31,624 bases of DNA from positions 71,252 to 102,875 of the forward strand of contig DHLY01000054.1 in NCBI GenBank assembly GCA_002405525.1, written 5' to 3'. Positions 24,352 to 31,624 of the stretch are shown here, one piece after another. A program made the position numbers and the translations under genes. This DNA comes from Proteobacteria bacterium UBA4656 (GTDB lineage: Bacteria > Pseudomonadota > Gammaproteobacteria > Xanthomonadales > Ahniellaceae). Position 1 is the first letter of the stretch; the number at the start of each line of letters is the position of its first letter. The notes below the pieces were generated by a model. The model did not search any database. It was not told the origin of the DNA and worked only from the letters and a program-made list of their open reading frames with translations.

Positions 24352-24807
24352 ATGGAAGGGCACCGGCTGGCGGCTGGGATCTGCGGCATGCTCTGCGCGT
24401 TGTCGGCCGCCGCGGCCGACATCCATCAATGCCGCGGCGCGGGCGGTGTGATCGCGTTCCAGGACCGTCCCTGCCCGCCGGAACAGCAGGCCTTGTCGGT
24501 GCGCGCGGCCGGGCGCGCCGCCCCGTCGGCCGCCGCTGCCGCCGTTGCGCGTGCCGAAAGCGACCGCATCGAGGCCTGGGCGCGCGCCTCGCGGCTGCGT
24601 CTTGCGCCCAGCCTCGGCGGTCGCGCCGCGCCGGCCGCTCCCGCCACGCCGGCGCGCGCCGCACCGCCCGCGCGTCGCGACGCGGACGCCTGCGCCCATG
24701 CCCGGGCGGTTCGCGAGGCAGCTTATCGTCGTGACGGCAACCGCATGGGCTTCGACCGGCGACGCGAACTGCAGGACGCCGTCACGGCCGCCTGCGGACT
24801 GCGCTAG
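24352..24807 (+). CDS. Small exported DUF4124-like protein
   Basis: ATG 24352 follows an ideal ggagg at 24341-24345. The 151-residue product has a signal peptide (MEGHRLAAGICGMLCALSAAAA) and then DIHQCRGAGGVIAFQDRPCP. This is the short DUF4124 pattern (I..C....G...F.D.PCP) with two Cys that could form a disulphide in the periplasm. The middle is Ala/Arg-rich, and the end (DACAHARAVREAAYRR... MGFDRRRELQDAVTAAC) resembles the C-terminal helix of other DUF4124 proteins. Function is unknown for the family. It is divergent from the DUF3297 operon. Confidence 0.75.
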   Translation: MEGHRLAAGICGMLCALSAAAADIHQCRGAGGVIAFQDRPCPPEQQALSVRAAGRAAPSAAAAAVARAESDRIEAWARASRLRLAPSLGGRAAPAAPATPARAAPPARRDADACAHARAVREAAYRRDGNRMGFDRRRELQDAVTAACGLR

Positions 24808-24847
24808 CCAGCCATGGGAAAACGTACTGCCCTTGCGCGCCACGGAA

Positions 24848-24877
24848 GTCGCGCGCGCGGAATCGATCGCGCGCGCG
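24848..24877. terminator. Strong GC hairpin between convergent genes
   Basis: Perfect 10-nt inverted arms gtcgcgcgcg (24848-24857) and cgcgcgcgac (24868-24877) enclose a 10-nt loop, 40 nt after the DUF4124-like stop. With no T-tract it is at best a Rho-independent-like stop or mRNA stabiliser. The rest of 24808-25004 contains GC-rich imperfect repeats such as gttgcgccgg (near 24923 and 24964) and no gene. Confidence 0.4.
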
Positions 24878-25004
24878 ACAGGTCCGCCGGGAGCGGGATC
24901 GGACCGGCGCCGGACCCGCGGCGTTGCGCCGGTCCGCGACGGCGTTCAGCGACGATTGCCGCGCGTTGCGCCGGACCGTCGCGGCTTCGGCGCGCCTGGG
25001 CCGG

Positions 25005-26975
25005 TCAGCCCAGCACCTGCCAGCGCCACAGCAGCGCGGTGGCGGCGAAGAACACCAGCACCGCGCCGGTGTGGCGCAGCTTCGGCCATCCGCGCCACGC
25101 GCTGCGCCAGACCGCAGGCAGGGCGAGCACCTCCAGCGCGGTCGCCAGTGCGGCCACCAGCGCCAGCCACAGTGCGGCACGCAGCGCCGTCGAGGGGTAG
25201 GTGAACAGCGCCGCGCTGCCTTCGCCAGCCATCGACAGCGCGCCGTAGGCGAACAGCGCGACGAAGGCGAGCCACGCCAGGCCCGTGAACCGGGCCAACA
25301 TCTTGGCCCGGCGCAGCCCGGGTCGCGGATCGGGTCTGCGTTTCGTCCGCCGCAGCGCAGGCAGCAGGCGGCCGAGCGCGACCAGCAGGGTCCCGGCGCC
25401 GAGTGCGAGCAGCAGGGGCATGCCGTCTACCACGCGCACGCGCTCCATCACCGCGATCCCGGGACCGGCAACGTAGCGGTCGGGCGCGCCGTCGGGCCCG
25501 GCAAGGAACTGCAGGCGCACCGGGCTCTCCGCGTCCTGGAACACGTCCGGCGCCACCGGCAGCCAGCGCGTGGTTTCGCCGCGGACGCTGATCCGCAGCG
25601 TGCCGTCGTCCGCGGTGGCCACCGTGGCGTCGCCGCTCGGCCCGAGGAGCAGCTTCTCCACCGTCGAATAGGAGCGCCGATTGCTGCGGTAGGTGCCCTC
25701 GTAGCGTGCCAGCGCGGTGGGCTCGACGCGCATCGCGGCGTCGATGGCCGCGCCGCCGTCGCCATCGTCCACCAGCAGGCGTTGCAGCACCAGGTGCGCG
25801 AAATCCGCGACCGGGCCGCGCGCGTTGTCGGTGTTGGAGGACACGAACACGCCGATCCCCTGCGTGGGAACCATCAACATCGCGGAATGGAAATACAGCG
25901 TCGCGCCGCCGTGTCCCCACGTCTGGTGCGGGCCGAACGACTGGGTCAGGAAACCGTAGGCGATCCCGCCGGCCTGCGGTGCGTTGCGGAACAGCACCTC
26001 ACGCATCGACAGGGCGACCGCCTCGGGCAGCACGCGCACCCCGTCCAGCACCCCCGCGTTGAGGTGCATCCGCATCCAGCGCGCCATGTCGGTCGCCGTG
26101 GCCGACATGCCGCCGGCCGCGGCGCCGTGGCTGATGAACTCGAAGGGCCCGGGTTCGAAGGCGCCGGCGCGGCGCCGGTAGCCGGTGGCGATCTCGGCGG
26201 CCAGTGCCGGATCGAGTGCCCGCGGGTCGCCTGCGGCCAGCGGTTCGCGGAACGTCGCGCGCCGCATGTCGAGCGGGCCGGTGATGCGCAGCTCGACGTA
26301 TTCGACGAACGGCAATCCGGACACGTGGGCGACCACCGCGCCGAGCAGCGCGACGCCGTAGTTGGAGTACACCGCCGCCGTGCCCGGGGCGCGGACCCGC
26401 CGCGGCCGATGGCGCAGCAGGTACTCTTCCGGCGCCAGGACCTTCGAGGCATCGCGCTGGAACAGGTGGCCGAGCGCGGAATCCTCGAAGCCCGCGGCGT
26501 GGGTCAGCAGGTGGCGGATGCGGATCGGTTCGCTCCAGCCGTCATCTGGCACGGCGAGCGCGGGGGGCAAGCGATCGTTGACCGCGTCGTCGAGCGCCAG
26601 CCGGCCCTCGGAGACGAGCTGCATCGCAGCGGTGTAGGTGAAGGTCTTCGCGACCGACCCGATGCGGAACATCGTGGCCTCGGGCTCCACCGGCCGCGGC
26701 GGATCGAACGTCGCCATGCCGTAGCCGCGGGCCAGCAGCATGCGGTCGTCACGCACCACCGAGACCACCAGGCCGGCGAGGTCTTCGCGCGCCAGCGTGG
26801 CCGCGGCGAGTCCGTCGACATAGGCTGCGAACGCCCCGTCCGGGGCCGCGTCGGTGTCCGACGGCGCGGTGGCCCCGCTCGCCGGCACCGGCGCCGGCTC
26901 CGCCTGCCGGGCGGTCGCCCCGGCGGTGGCGCCGAGCAGCAGCAGGCAGAGCACGAGGGACGACTTGCGGTGCAT
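25005..26975 (-). CDS. Serine hydrolase (class C beta-lactamase fold) with four C-terminal membrane helices
   Basis: The 656-residue product from ATG 26975 (ggag site upstream) has a signal peptide (MHRKSSLVLCLLLLGATAGA). Its domain of the beta-lactamase/D-aminopeptidase/esterase EstB superfamily contains SxxK as Ser107-Lys110 (RIGSVAKTF), YxN as Tyr203-Asn205 (VYSNYG) and HGG as His355-Gly357 (TWGHGGATLY), replacing the KTG of true beta-lactamases. Residues ~420-515 form a second beta-rich domain (YEGTYRSNRRSYSTVEKLLL...), seen in other long members. The end has four hydrophobic stretches near 519-540, 563-583, 597-622 and 636-652. The catalytic domain is therefore likely periplasmic and anchored. 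The substrate is unknown: peptides, peptidoglycan stems or esters are possible. I would not call it an antibiotic-resistance enzyme. Confidence 0.9.
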   Translation of the reverse strand: MHRKSSLVLCLLLLGATAGATARQAEPAPVPASGATAPSDTDAAPDGAFAAYVDGLAAATLAREDLAGLVVSVVRDDRMLLARGYGMATFDPPRPVEPEATMFRIGSVAKTFTYTAAMQLVSEGRLALDDAVNDRLPPALAVPDDGWSEPIRIRHLLTHAAGFEDSALGHLFQRDASKVLAPEEYLLRHRPRRVRAPGTAAVYSNYGVALLGAVVAHVSGLPFVEYVELRITGPLDMRRATFREPLAAGDPRALDPALAAEIATGYRRRAGAFEPGPFEFISHGAAAGGMSATATDMARWMRMHLNAGVLDGVRVLPEAVALSMREVLFRNAPQAGGIAYGFLTQSFGPHQTWGHGGATLYFHSAMLMVPTQGIGVFVSSNTDNARGPVADFAHLVLQRLLVDDGDGGAAIDAAMRVEPTALARYEGTYRSNRRSYSTVEKLLLGPSGDATVATADDGTLRISVRGETTRWLPVAPDVFQDAESPVRLQFLAGPDGAPDRYVAGPGIAVMERVRVVDGMPLLLALGAGTLLVALGRLLPALRRTKRRPDPRPGLRRAKMLARFTGLAWLAFVALFAYGALSMAGEGSAALFTYPSTALRAALWLALVAALATALEVLALPAVWRSAWRGWPKLRHTGAVLVFFAATALLWRWQVLG

Positions 26976-27158
26976 GGCGTTCTCCCGCCCCGAAAGCGCC
27001 GAGTCTAGCCGGGTCGACGTCGGGTCAAGCGCGCCGCCGGATGCCCGGCGCACGCCGTGGTGCGGACGCGCACACAAAGAACGCGGATGTGGATACTTGT
27101 TCCGGGGCTCACTAGATTCAGCCGCTCCGACCAGCGCCCCGCGGAGCACCGGCCCCAC

Positions 27159-28664
27159 ATGACGCACGATCCCGCCGCCGAAAACCAGGGCCTCGTGCTC
27201 CCGCGCGGCGCCGACGGCAAGCGCAGTTCGATCGCCTTCGGCCGTGCGGTGTTCGCCGACGCCCTGCGTGCGGTGGACGCCGATGGTGCGGCGGCGATCG
27301 AGACCGAGCGGGACTGGCACGCGAACTACCCCGCTCACGTGCAGCGCCTCGTCGCCGTCGGCGCGGCCTCGGCGGCGGCGACGCTTGCGATCGCGCGCGC
27401 CGGACTGTCCAGCGCGCGCGCGCGGCTGCGCTTCGCGACTGGTGGCGTCGAGGCAACGCTCGACGAGGCGCTGGCCGCGCGCGGCCACGACTGGCGTGTG
27501 GCGCGGCTCCCCGGTCGCGGCGCGGCGCGGCCCGCGCCGCTGGAGGTTCCCTATCGCGGCGAGTTGCTGCGCGGCGACGCGATCCTGCGCCAGCTGGACG
27601 CCTGGCTCGCGACCGGCCGCATCGAGCCCTCGCACGCGGCCATGGTGCGCTGGGTGCTCGACCATCCCGCGGCGCTGGACCTGTCCGACCAGCGCGTCGC
27701 CCTGCTCGGCGCACGCGCCGAAATGGGCCCGCTGCCGCAACTGGCGCGCTGGCGCGCGCAGATCGTGGCGATCGACTTGCCGAAGCCCGACATCTGGCGC
27801 CGCATCGTGGCCGACGTCGACGCCGGCAACGCCACCCTGTATGCACCGCTGCGCGAGGGCGCGGGCGACGACGCCGACGCGATCGCCGCCCACGGCGGCG
27901 CCGACCTGCTGCTCGACACGCCGGGCATCGTCGACTGGCTGTGCGAATCGGACTTGCCGCTCACGCTCGGCGCCTACGCCTACCTCGACGGCGCACTGCA
28001 CGTGCGGGTCAGCGCGGCGATGGACGCGATCCAGGCCGCGGTGCTGGCGCGCCGCGCGGACAGCACGCTGGCGATGCTCGCCACACCGACCGACATTTAC
28101 GCCGTGCCGGCCGCGGTGCGCGCCGCCGCGCACGCGCGTTTCGCCGCGCGCGGCTCGGGCGCAAGGGCCACCGCTGTGCTGTCCCGCGGACGGTTGATGC
28201 GGCGCAACGTCGAACGGGAGATCGTCGCCGAAGACGGCGCGCGCTACGGCATCGCCGACAGCATGGTGGTGCAGCAGGGGCCCAATTACGCGCTGGCCAA
28301 GCGGCTGCAGCAGTGGCGTGCGCTCGATGCGCGCGCCGCGGGCGCGCGGGTGTCGATCCACGTCGCGCCACCGGCGACGACGCTCTCGGTGGTCAAGAAC
28401 CGGCTGCTCGCCAACGCCTACCGCGCCGCGATCCGATTCGGCGTCGAGGCCTTCGAGCCGCGTACCGCCAGTGCCCTGATGGCCGCCTGCCTTGTACACG
28501 ATCTGCGCAACCCCGGCGCGCCCGCTCAGCCCGCCACCCCGCTCGCGCACCCGCTGGAGCTGCTGATGCACGGTGCCGCCCATGGCGGCCTGTGGCGCAT
28601 CGCGCACCAGCCGCGCAGCGTGCTGCCGCTGGCGGCGGTGCTGGGATCGATCGGTCTGGCCTGA
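27159..28664 (+). CDS. Conserved-looking hypothetical protein, 501 aa, with Rossmann-like segment
   Basis: I do not recognise this protein. ATG 27159 gives MTHDPAAENQGLVLPRGADG and so on; upstream in-frame codons read Arg-rich intergenic sequence. There is no signal peptide. A beta-alpha-beta-like segment, QRVALLGARAEMGPLPQLAR followed by WRAQIVAIDLP (about residues 211-240), looks like a nucleotide-binding Rossmann unit with a G.R.EMGP loop in place of GxGxxG. The next part (ADLLLDTPGIVDWLCESDLP, LGAYAYLDGALHVRVSAAMDA) has the hydrophobic pattern of a soluble enzyme. The C-terminus contains VKNRLLANAYRAAIRFGVEA and LLMHGAAHGGLWRIAHQPRS. Codon use matches the neighbours, supporting a real gene. 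It stands alone between a divergent serine hydrolase gene and a Crp/Fnr-type regulator. An oxidoreductase role is a guess only. Confidence 0.8.
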   Translation: MTHDPAAENQGLVLPRGADGKRSSIAFGRAVFADALRAVDADGAAAIETERDWHANYPAHVQRLVAVGAASAAATLAIARAGLSSARARLRFATGGVEATLDEALAARGHDWRVARLPGRGAARPAPLEVPYRGELLRGDAILRQLDAWLATGRIEPSHAAMVRWVLDHPAALDLSDQRVALLGARAEMGPLPQLARWRAQIVAIDLPKPDIWRRIVADVDAGNATLYAPLREGAGDDADAIAAHGGADLLLDTPGIVDWLCESDLPLTLGAYAYLDGALHVRVSAAMDAIQAAVLARRADSTLAMLATPTDIYAVPAAVRAAAHARFAARGSGARATAVLSRGRLMRRNVEREIVAEDGARYGIADSMVVQQGPNYALAKRLQQWRALDARAAGARVSIHVAPPATTLSVVKNRLLANAYRAAIRFGVEAFEPRTASALMAACLVHDLRNPGAPAQPATPLAHPLELLMHGAAHGGLWRIAHQPRSVLPLAAVLGSIGLA

Positions 28665-28674
28665 GGAGCCTCCG

Positions 28675-28699
28675 GACGACGCCCGCACGCCGGGTCGTC
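28675..28699 (+). terminator. Hairpin after the 501-aa gene
   Basis: gacgac (28675-28680) and gtcgtc (28694-28699) are perfect arms, extended inward by ccc/ggg pairing around a cacg loop. The element begins 11 nt after the stop codon. A T-run is missing, so this is a tentative terminator. Confidence 0.45.
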
Positions 28700-28868
28700 A
28701 GCGCGGGCGTCCGCGCCGGTCCGGGCCGGCGTGGCTGGCCGTGCGTCTGCATCGATTCATGCAACACTCGACGGCGCCGCGCGGCAGGACCCGGTCGTGG
28801 CAGGGTCAACGGGTGCTTTTTCCCCCGCGCCGGGAGGCCGCCGGGCACGCGGCGTCAATTTTCTGCCG

Positions 28869-28891
28869 ACACATGTGTGCGGTATCGCACA
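28869..28891. promoter_or_regulatory. Overlapping palindromes upstream of the Crp/Fnr-type gene (possible operator)
   Basis: tgtgcg-gtat-cgcaca at 28876-28891 is a perfect 16-nt palindrome with the TGTG...CACA edges of Crp/Fnr-class sites. It overlaps acacatgtgt (28869-28878), a perfect 10-nt palindrome. The pair sits about 75 nt before the regulator's GTG and stands out from the surrounding GC-rich sequence. Autoregulation by the downstream regulator is a natural inference but not shown. The rest of 28665-28964 has no gene I can support. Confidence 0.5.
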
Positions 28892-28964
28892 TCGGTTTGG
28901 GCATGGTCTGCCTATCCTCGCCTGTCATCTCGGTGTGTCCGACAGCAGGGAGCATTCGCATTTC

Positions 28965-29696
28965 GTGAGCCGCATTACGGCGTCGAGGGACTCGCGCCCC
29001 AACCGGCTGCTGGCGATGCTGCCGGAGCCCGTGCGCGAACGGGTGGTCGCTGCGGCGGAATCCGTCGACCTCGCGGTCGGCCGGGTGGTGCAGGAGCCGC
29101 GCGAACTGGTCCGCCATGCGTGGTTTCCCGAGGACTGCATCATCTCGCTGGTCAATACCGTTGCCAACGGCGACACCGTGGAGATCGCGGTCGTCGGATA
29201 TGAGGGTTTCGTGGGCCTTTCCGGGGTGCTCGGCGCCGACGGCTCTCCCTTCGAGGCCGTGGTGCAGGCCGCCGGCTCCGCGTTAAGGGTCCCGGTGGGG
29301 CGCGTCGCGGAGGCGTTCCGCACCGACCCGGAAGTGCGACGGGTGGTTCTGCTCTACGACCAGGCATTGCTCGCGCAGGTCGCGCAGACCGCGGTCTGCA
29401 ACCGTCACCACACCATCGACCAGCAGGTCGGGCGGTGGCTGCTGATGTCCCTCGACCGCCTGTCCGGCGAAGACGTGAGCGTCACCCAGGAAATGATCGC
29501 CAACATGCTCGGGGTGCGACGCGAGGGCGTTACCGACGCCGCGCGCAAGCTGCAGTTGCAGGGGATCATCGAATACAGCCGCGGTCGCATCCGGGTCTGC
29601 GATCGGGCGGCGCTGGAGCGCGCCACTTGCGAGTGCTACGCCGTGGTCCGGGACCAGAGCCTGCGCCTGCTCGGTTTTCCCGAGACGCCACGCTGA
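28965..29696 (+). CDS. Crp/Fnr-family transcriptional regulator
   Basis: A GTG at 28965 gives 243 residues; an agggag lies 12 nt upstream. A GTG at 28935 is an alternative start. The N-terminal cyclic-nucleotide-binding-like sensor domain reads LLAMLPEPVRERVVAAAESV then LVRHAWFPEDCIISLVNTV, GDTVEIAVVGYEGFVGLSGV and SPFEAVVQAAGSALRVPV. The residues that bind cAMP in Crp (RPR.GE..G..ALL) are not present, so the effector differs or is absent. The middle segment QTAVCNRHHTIDQQVGRWLL leads to the winged HTH VSVTQEMIANMLGVRREGVT and DAARKLQLQGIIEYSRGRIR. Cysteines at 58, 145, 212, 222 and 224 do not form an Fnr N-terminal cluster. The target is unknown; the downstream Cys-rich gene (87 nt away) is one candidate. 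Confidence 0.9.
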   Translation: MSRITASRDSRPNRLLAMLPEPVRERVVAAAESVDLAVGRVVQEPRELVRHAWFPEDCIISLVNTVANGDTVEIAVVGYEGFVGLSGVLGADGSPFEAVVQAAGSALRVPVGRVAEAFRTDPEVRRVVLLYDQALLAQVAQTAVCNRHHTIDQQVGRWLLMSLDRLSGEDVSVTQEMIANMLGVRREGVTDAARKLQLQGIIEYSRGRIRVCDRAALERATCECYAVVRDQSLRLLGFPETPR

Positions 29697-29783
29697 TGCG
29701 CCGCCGTTGCCGGATGGCGCACGGAAGTGTGCCCTGCGTGACGCCGTAGCGTCCCGGGATTCCGTCCGTCGCAGCAGCGCCGC

Positions 29784-30134
29784 ATGTTCCGTCGTGAACC
29801 CTCGCCCGCCGTTGCGACGGCCGCCTGCATCGATGCTTGCCTCGCTGCCGCCGCCGACCTGCGCCGGCTCGGCGAGCACCTGGTCGCCACGCGTGGTCAT
29901 GGGCCGCCGGCCCGGCTGATGCGCGACTGCGCCGAGGTCTGCAGCGCCACCGCGGAATACATGCGCAGCGAATCGGCCTTCCGGGCGCGCATGCTCGCCG
30001 CTTGTGCCGAATTGTGCGACGAATGCGCGGTCGCTTGCGCTGCCGCGCCCGGCCTCGCCGCCGCGGTGGCGGCCTGTCGCCGCTGCGCCGAGTCCTGCCG
30101 TGCCGCCCGCGCGGCGTCGCCGGCCGACGGCTGA
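29784..30134 (+). CDS. Cys-rich four-helix-bundle probable copper-binding protein (Csp/DUF326-like)
   Basis: The 116-residue protein has eleven cysteines (15, 19, 49, 53, 74, 78, 81, 85, 98, 101, 105), mostly as CxxxC or CxxC pairs on predicted helices: ACIDACL, DCAEVCS, ACAELCDECAVAC and ACRRCAESC. This spacing is the hallmark of the four-helix-bundle copper storage proteins (Csp) and the related DUF326 ferredoxin-like family, where Cys side chains line the bundle core and bind many Cu(I). No Tat or Sec signal peptide is evident, so it would be cytosolic (Csp3-like). A few His are present but no CXXCH. It follows the Crp/Fnr-type gene on the same strand. Metal identity is inferred from the family only. 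Confidence 0.82.
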   Translation: MFRREPSPAVATAACIDACLAAAADLRRLGEHLVATRGHGPPARLMRDCAEVCSATAEYMRSESAFRARMLAACAELCDECAVACAAAPGLAAAVAACRRCAESCRAARAASPADG

Positions 30135-30286
30135 GAGATCGATGCGGTCAACGCCCGCTCCGGCCGATGAACGGCCGCTGGGCGGCTGGGAGCGGCCAGC
30201 GCCCCGCCGCGCGGTTGCATGCGGACTCGGTCCAGCAACGCGACCCGGAAACCCCCGCAGGGCCGTCGTGGCCTGACGCTGCGCCC

Positions 30287-31624
30287 TCAGCCGCGGCGGC
30301 CCGCCGCGGAGACGGGCAGTCGCACCTCGACGCGCAGTCCGCCGAGCGGCGAGGCATCCAGCCGCATCCTGCCGGCGTGGCGCTCGACCACGCGCTGCAC
30401 GATCGACAGCCCAAGTCCGCTGCCGGTGGCGGCGTGGCCGAGCCCGCGGTGGAAGCGTTCCAGTACCCGCTCGCGAGCGTCCTCGGCGATGCCCGGTCCG
30501 GAGTCGTCGACCAGCAGGCGCACGACCTCGCCGGCGGGCTCGACGCGGATCACCACCGAGCTGCCTTCCGGCGTGTAACGCAGGGCGTTGTCGAGCAGGT
30601 TGCGCAGTAGTGCGCTCACGCCGGGCTCCTCGGCTTCGACCACCAAGGTGTCCGGCGCGACCAGTTCGAGCGCGATGCCGCGGTCCAGGCCGGCGACCCC
30701 GAGTTCCGCGATTTCGCGCCGCGCGCAGGCCACCACGTCCAGTGACACCAGGCGCGCCGGCGCGCCGGCTGCGCCTTCCTCGCGCTCGAGCTCGAGCAGC
30801 TGCGAGACCAGGCGCTCCATGCGCGCGATCCCCTCATCGAGCCGGCGCTGCGCGCGCGCGCGCTCGGACGCGTCGGTCGCGGTACGCAGGTTCGCCGCAT
30901 GCACTCGCAGCGCGGCCAGCGGCGTGCGCAGTTCGTGCGCGGCGTCGGCGATGAAGTGCCGTTCGCGGGACAGGGCGCCACGCAGACGTGCCAGCAGGCC
31001 GTCGATCGCCGCCACCAGGCCGCGCAGTTCCTCCGGCACCCCGTCCGGAGAGAGCGGATCGAGGCTGTCCGCAGCGCGCCGCTCCACCTGCGCCGAGACC
31101 CGCGCCAGCCCCCGTCCGGCCCAGTTCACGATCGCCCAGACCAGGAGCGCCAGCAGCGGCAGCGCGACGCCCATGGGCACCATGGTGCCGAGCGCGATGT
31201 CGGCGGCGATTTCCTCCCGGATGTCGGCACGTTCCGCGGCCTGCACCCAGTGCGCGCGGGCCGAGCGCAGGGTGAACACGCGCCACGCCTCGCCGTCGAT
31301 GGTGGCATCGACGAAGCCCGGCGCCAGCGGTGCCAGCCGTTCCTGCGGCCCGCTGTCGGAGCGCAGCAGCAGCCGGCCCGCGTCGTCGCGCACCTGGAAG
31401 GCGAGCCGCGTTTCGTAGGCGTGGCCGGCCGCGGTGACCAGCGCATCGCCCTCGCCCTCGACGGCGCCGTGCCAGACCCGGATCGACAGCGGCGCGGCGG
31501 CGGCCGAGTGCGTTGCGTCCACCTCGGGGTCGGCGAGCGCGGCGAGCACTCTCGCGGAATGCGCGAGTTTGGCGTCGAACAGTTCGTCGGCCTCGATCCG
31601 GCCCTCGCGCCACGACAGCGCGGC
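30287..31624 (-). CDS. QseC-like two-component sensor histidine kinase (N-terminus beyond window)
   Basis: The frame is open through the right edge, so the gene starts outside the window; the internal GTG at 31549 is not the start, because the preceding codons (ADELFDAKLAHSARVLAAL) are family-like periplasmic sequence. A periplasmic sensor region is followed by a transmembrane helix (MVPMGVALPLLALLVWAIVN), a HAMP-like linker, and the H-box FIADAAHELRTPLAALRVHA with the phospho-accepting His. The N-box LLRNLLDNALRYTP, G1 box VDDSGPGIAE and G2 box GSGLGLSIV complete an intact kinase core. The organisation matches the QseC/PmrB-type OmpR-class sensors. The partner response regulator is probably upstream, past position 31624. 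The stop at 30287 leaves 152 nt to the Cys-rich gene; the two are convergent. Confidence 0.93.
   Translation of the reverse strand, partial: AALSWREGRIEADELFDAKLAHSARVLAALADPEVDATHSAAAAPLSIRVWHGAVEGEGDALVTAAGHAYETRLAFQVRDDAGRLLLRSDSGPQERLAPLAPGFVDATIDGEAWRVFTLRSARAHWVQAAERADIREEIAADIALGTMVPMGVALPLLALLVWAIVNWAGRGLARVSAQVERRAADSLDPLSPDGVPEELRGLVAAIDGLLARLRGALSRERHFIADAAHELRTPLAALRVHAANLRTATDASERARAQRRLDEGIARMERLVSQLLELEREEGAAGAPARLVSLDVVACARREIAELGVAGLDRGIALELVAPDTLVVEAEEPGVSALLRNLLDNALRYTPEGSSVVIRVEPAGEVVRLLVDDSGPGIAEDARERVLERFHRGLGHAATGSGLGLSIVQRVVERHAGRMRLDASPLGGLRVEVRLPVSAAGRRG

Noticed and set aside
25005..26975. Antibiotic-resistance beta-lactamase
   Set aside because: HGG replaces KTG, and the added beta domain and membrane helices fit the broader serine hydrolase family; nothing indicates antibiotic hydrolysis.
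26976..28688. Upstream extension of the serine hydrolase frame
   Set aside because: It is antisense of the 501-aa gene; signal peptide and ggag site fix the start at 26975.
1..31624. CRISPR arrays, tRNA, rRNA, IS elements or prophage
   Set aside because: I saw no regularly spaced direct repeats, cloverleaf-like tRNA sequence, rRNA core segments, transposase or phage structural genes in the window.

Overview
The window is very GC-rich bacterial chromosome with strong G/C third-position bias, so most long open frames opposite or across real genes are shadows. The gene content points to a gammaproteobacterium of the Xanthomonadales/Lysobacterales: an oleABCD long-chain olefin cluster, a ubiJ-ubiB pair, a secreted di-haem peroxidase with a '..LFGNGFEP' C-terminus, TonB-dependent uptake, a DUF3297 gene and REP/REPIN-type palindromes starting with 'tgtgggagc'. 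This assignment is inference; no rRNA or tRNA gene is present to confirm it.

Layout. 1-2161 (-): 3'-truncated secreted alpha/beta hydrolase with C-terminal repeats. 2306-10968: the olefin (beta-lactone to alkene) pathway, oleA and oleB, then oleC and oleD, all on +. The two halves are separated by a reverse-strand TonB-dependent receptor and PhoD-like phosphatase pair (4407-7830). OleA condenses two acyl-CoAs, OleD reduces the 2-alkyl-3-ketoacid, OleC forms the beta-lactone and OleB decarboxylates it to the alkene. 11138-12832 (-): di-haem cytochrome c peroxidase/MauG-like protein. 12976-15299 (+): ubiJ and ubiB, overlapping by 4 nt, for ubiquinone biosynthesis.

15300-18369 is a scrambled stretch. 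The first ~70 codons of a histone-deacetylase-like gene (+) run into an alpha/beta hydrolase (-) that lacks its C-terminal third. The start of that hydrolase in turn abuts the cut-off C-terminus of a secreted carboxypeptidase-regulatory-like repeat protein (-) whose second half is visibly less GC-rich. Next come a Phd/VapC-type toxin-antitoxin pair (18487-19250, +) and a 1168-aa fused indolepyruvate:ferredoxin oxidoreductase (19296-22802, +).

22828-24167 (-): a small operon of a DUF3297 gene followed by a stand-alone ERCC4/XPF-type nuclease. 24352-24807 (+): a small DUF4124-like secreted protein. 25005-26975 (-): a beta-lactamase-fold serine hydrolase with four C-terminal membrane helices. 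27159-28664 (+): a 501-aa protein I do not recognise. 28965-29696 (+): a Crp/Fnr-family regulator. 29784-30134 (+): a Cys-rich four-helix (Csp/DUF326-like) probable copper-binding protein. 30287-31624 (-): a QseC-like sensor histidine kinase cut by the window edge.

Most of the window is ordinary accessory and housekeeping chromosome. The points most worth a second look are the three-fragment mosaic at 15.5-18.4 kb, the split ole cluster, the ERCC4 nuclease with an altered motif, the unknown 501-aa protein, and the REPIN family.
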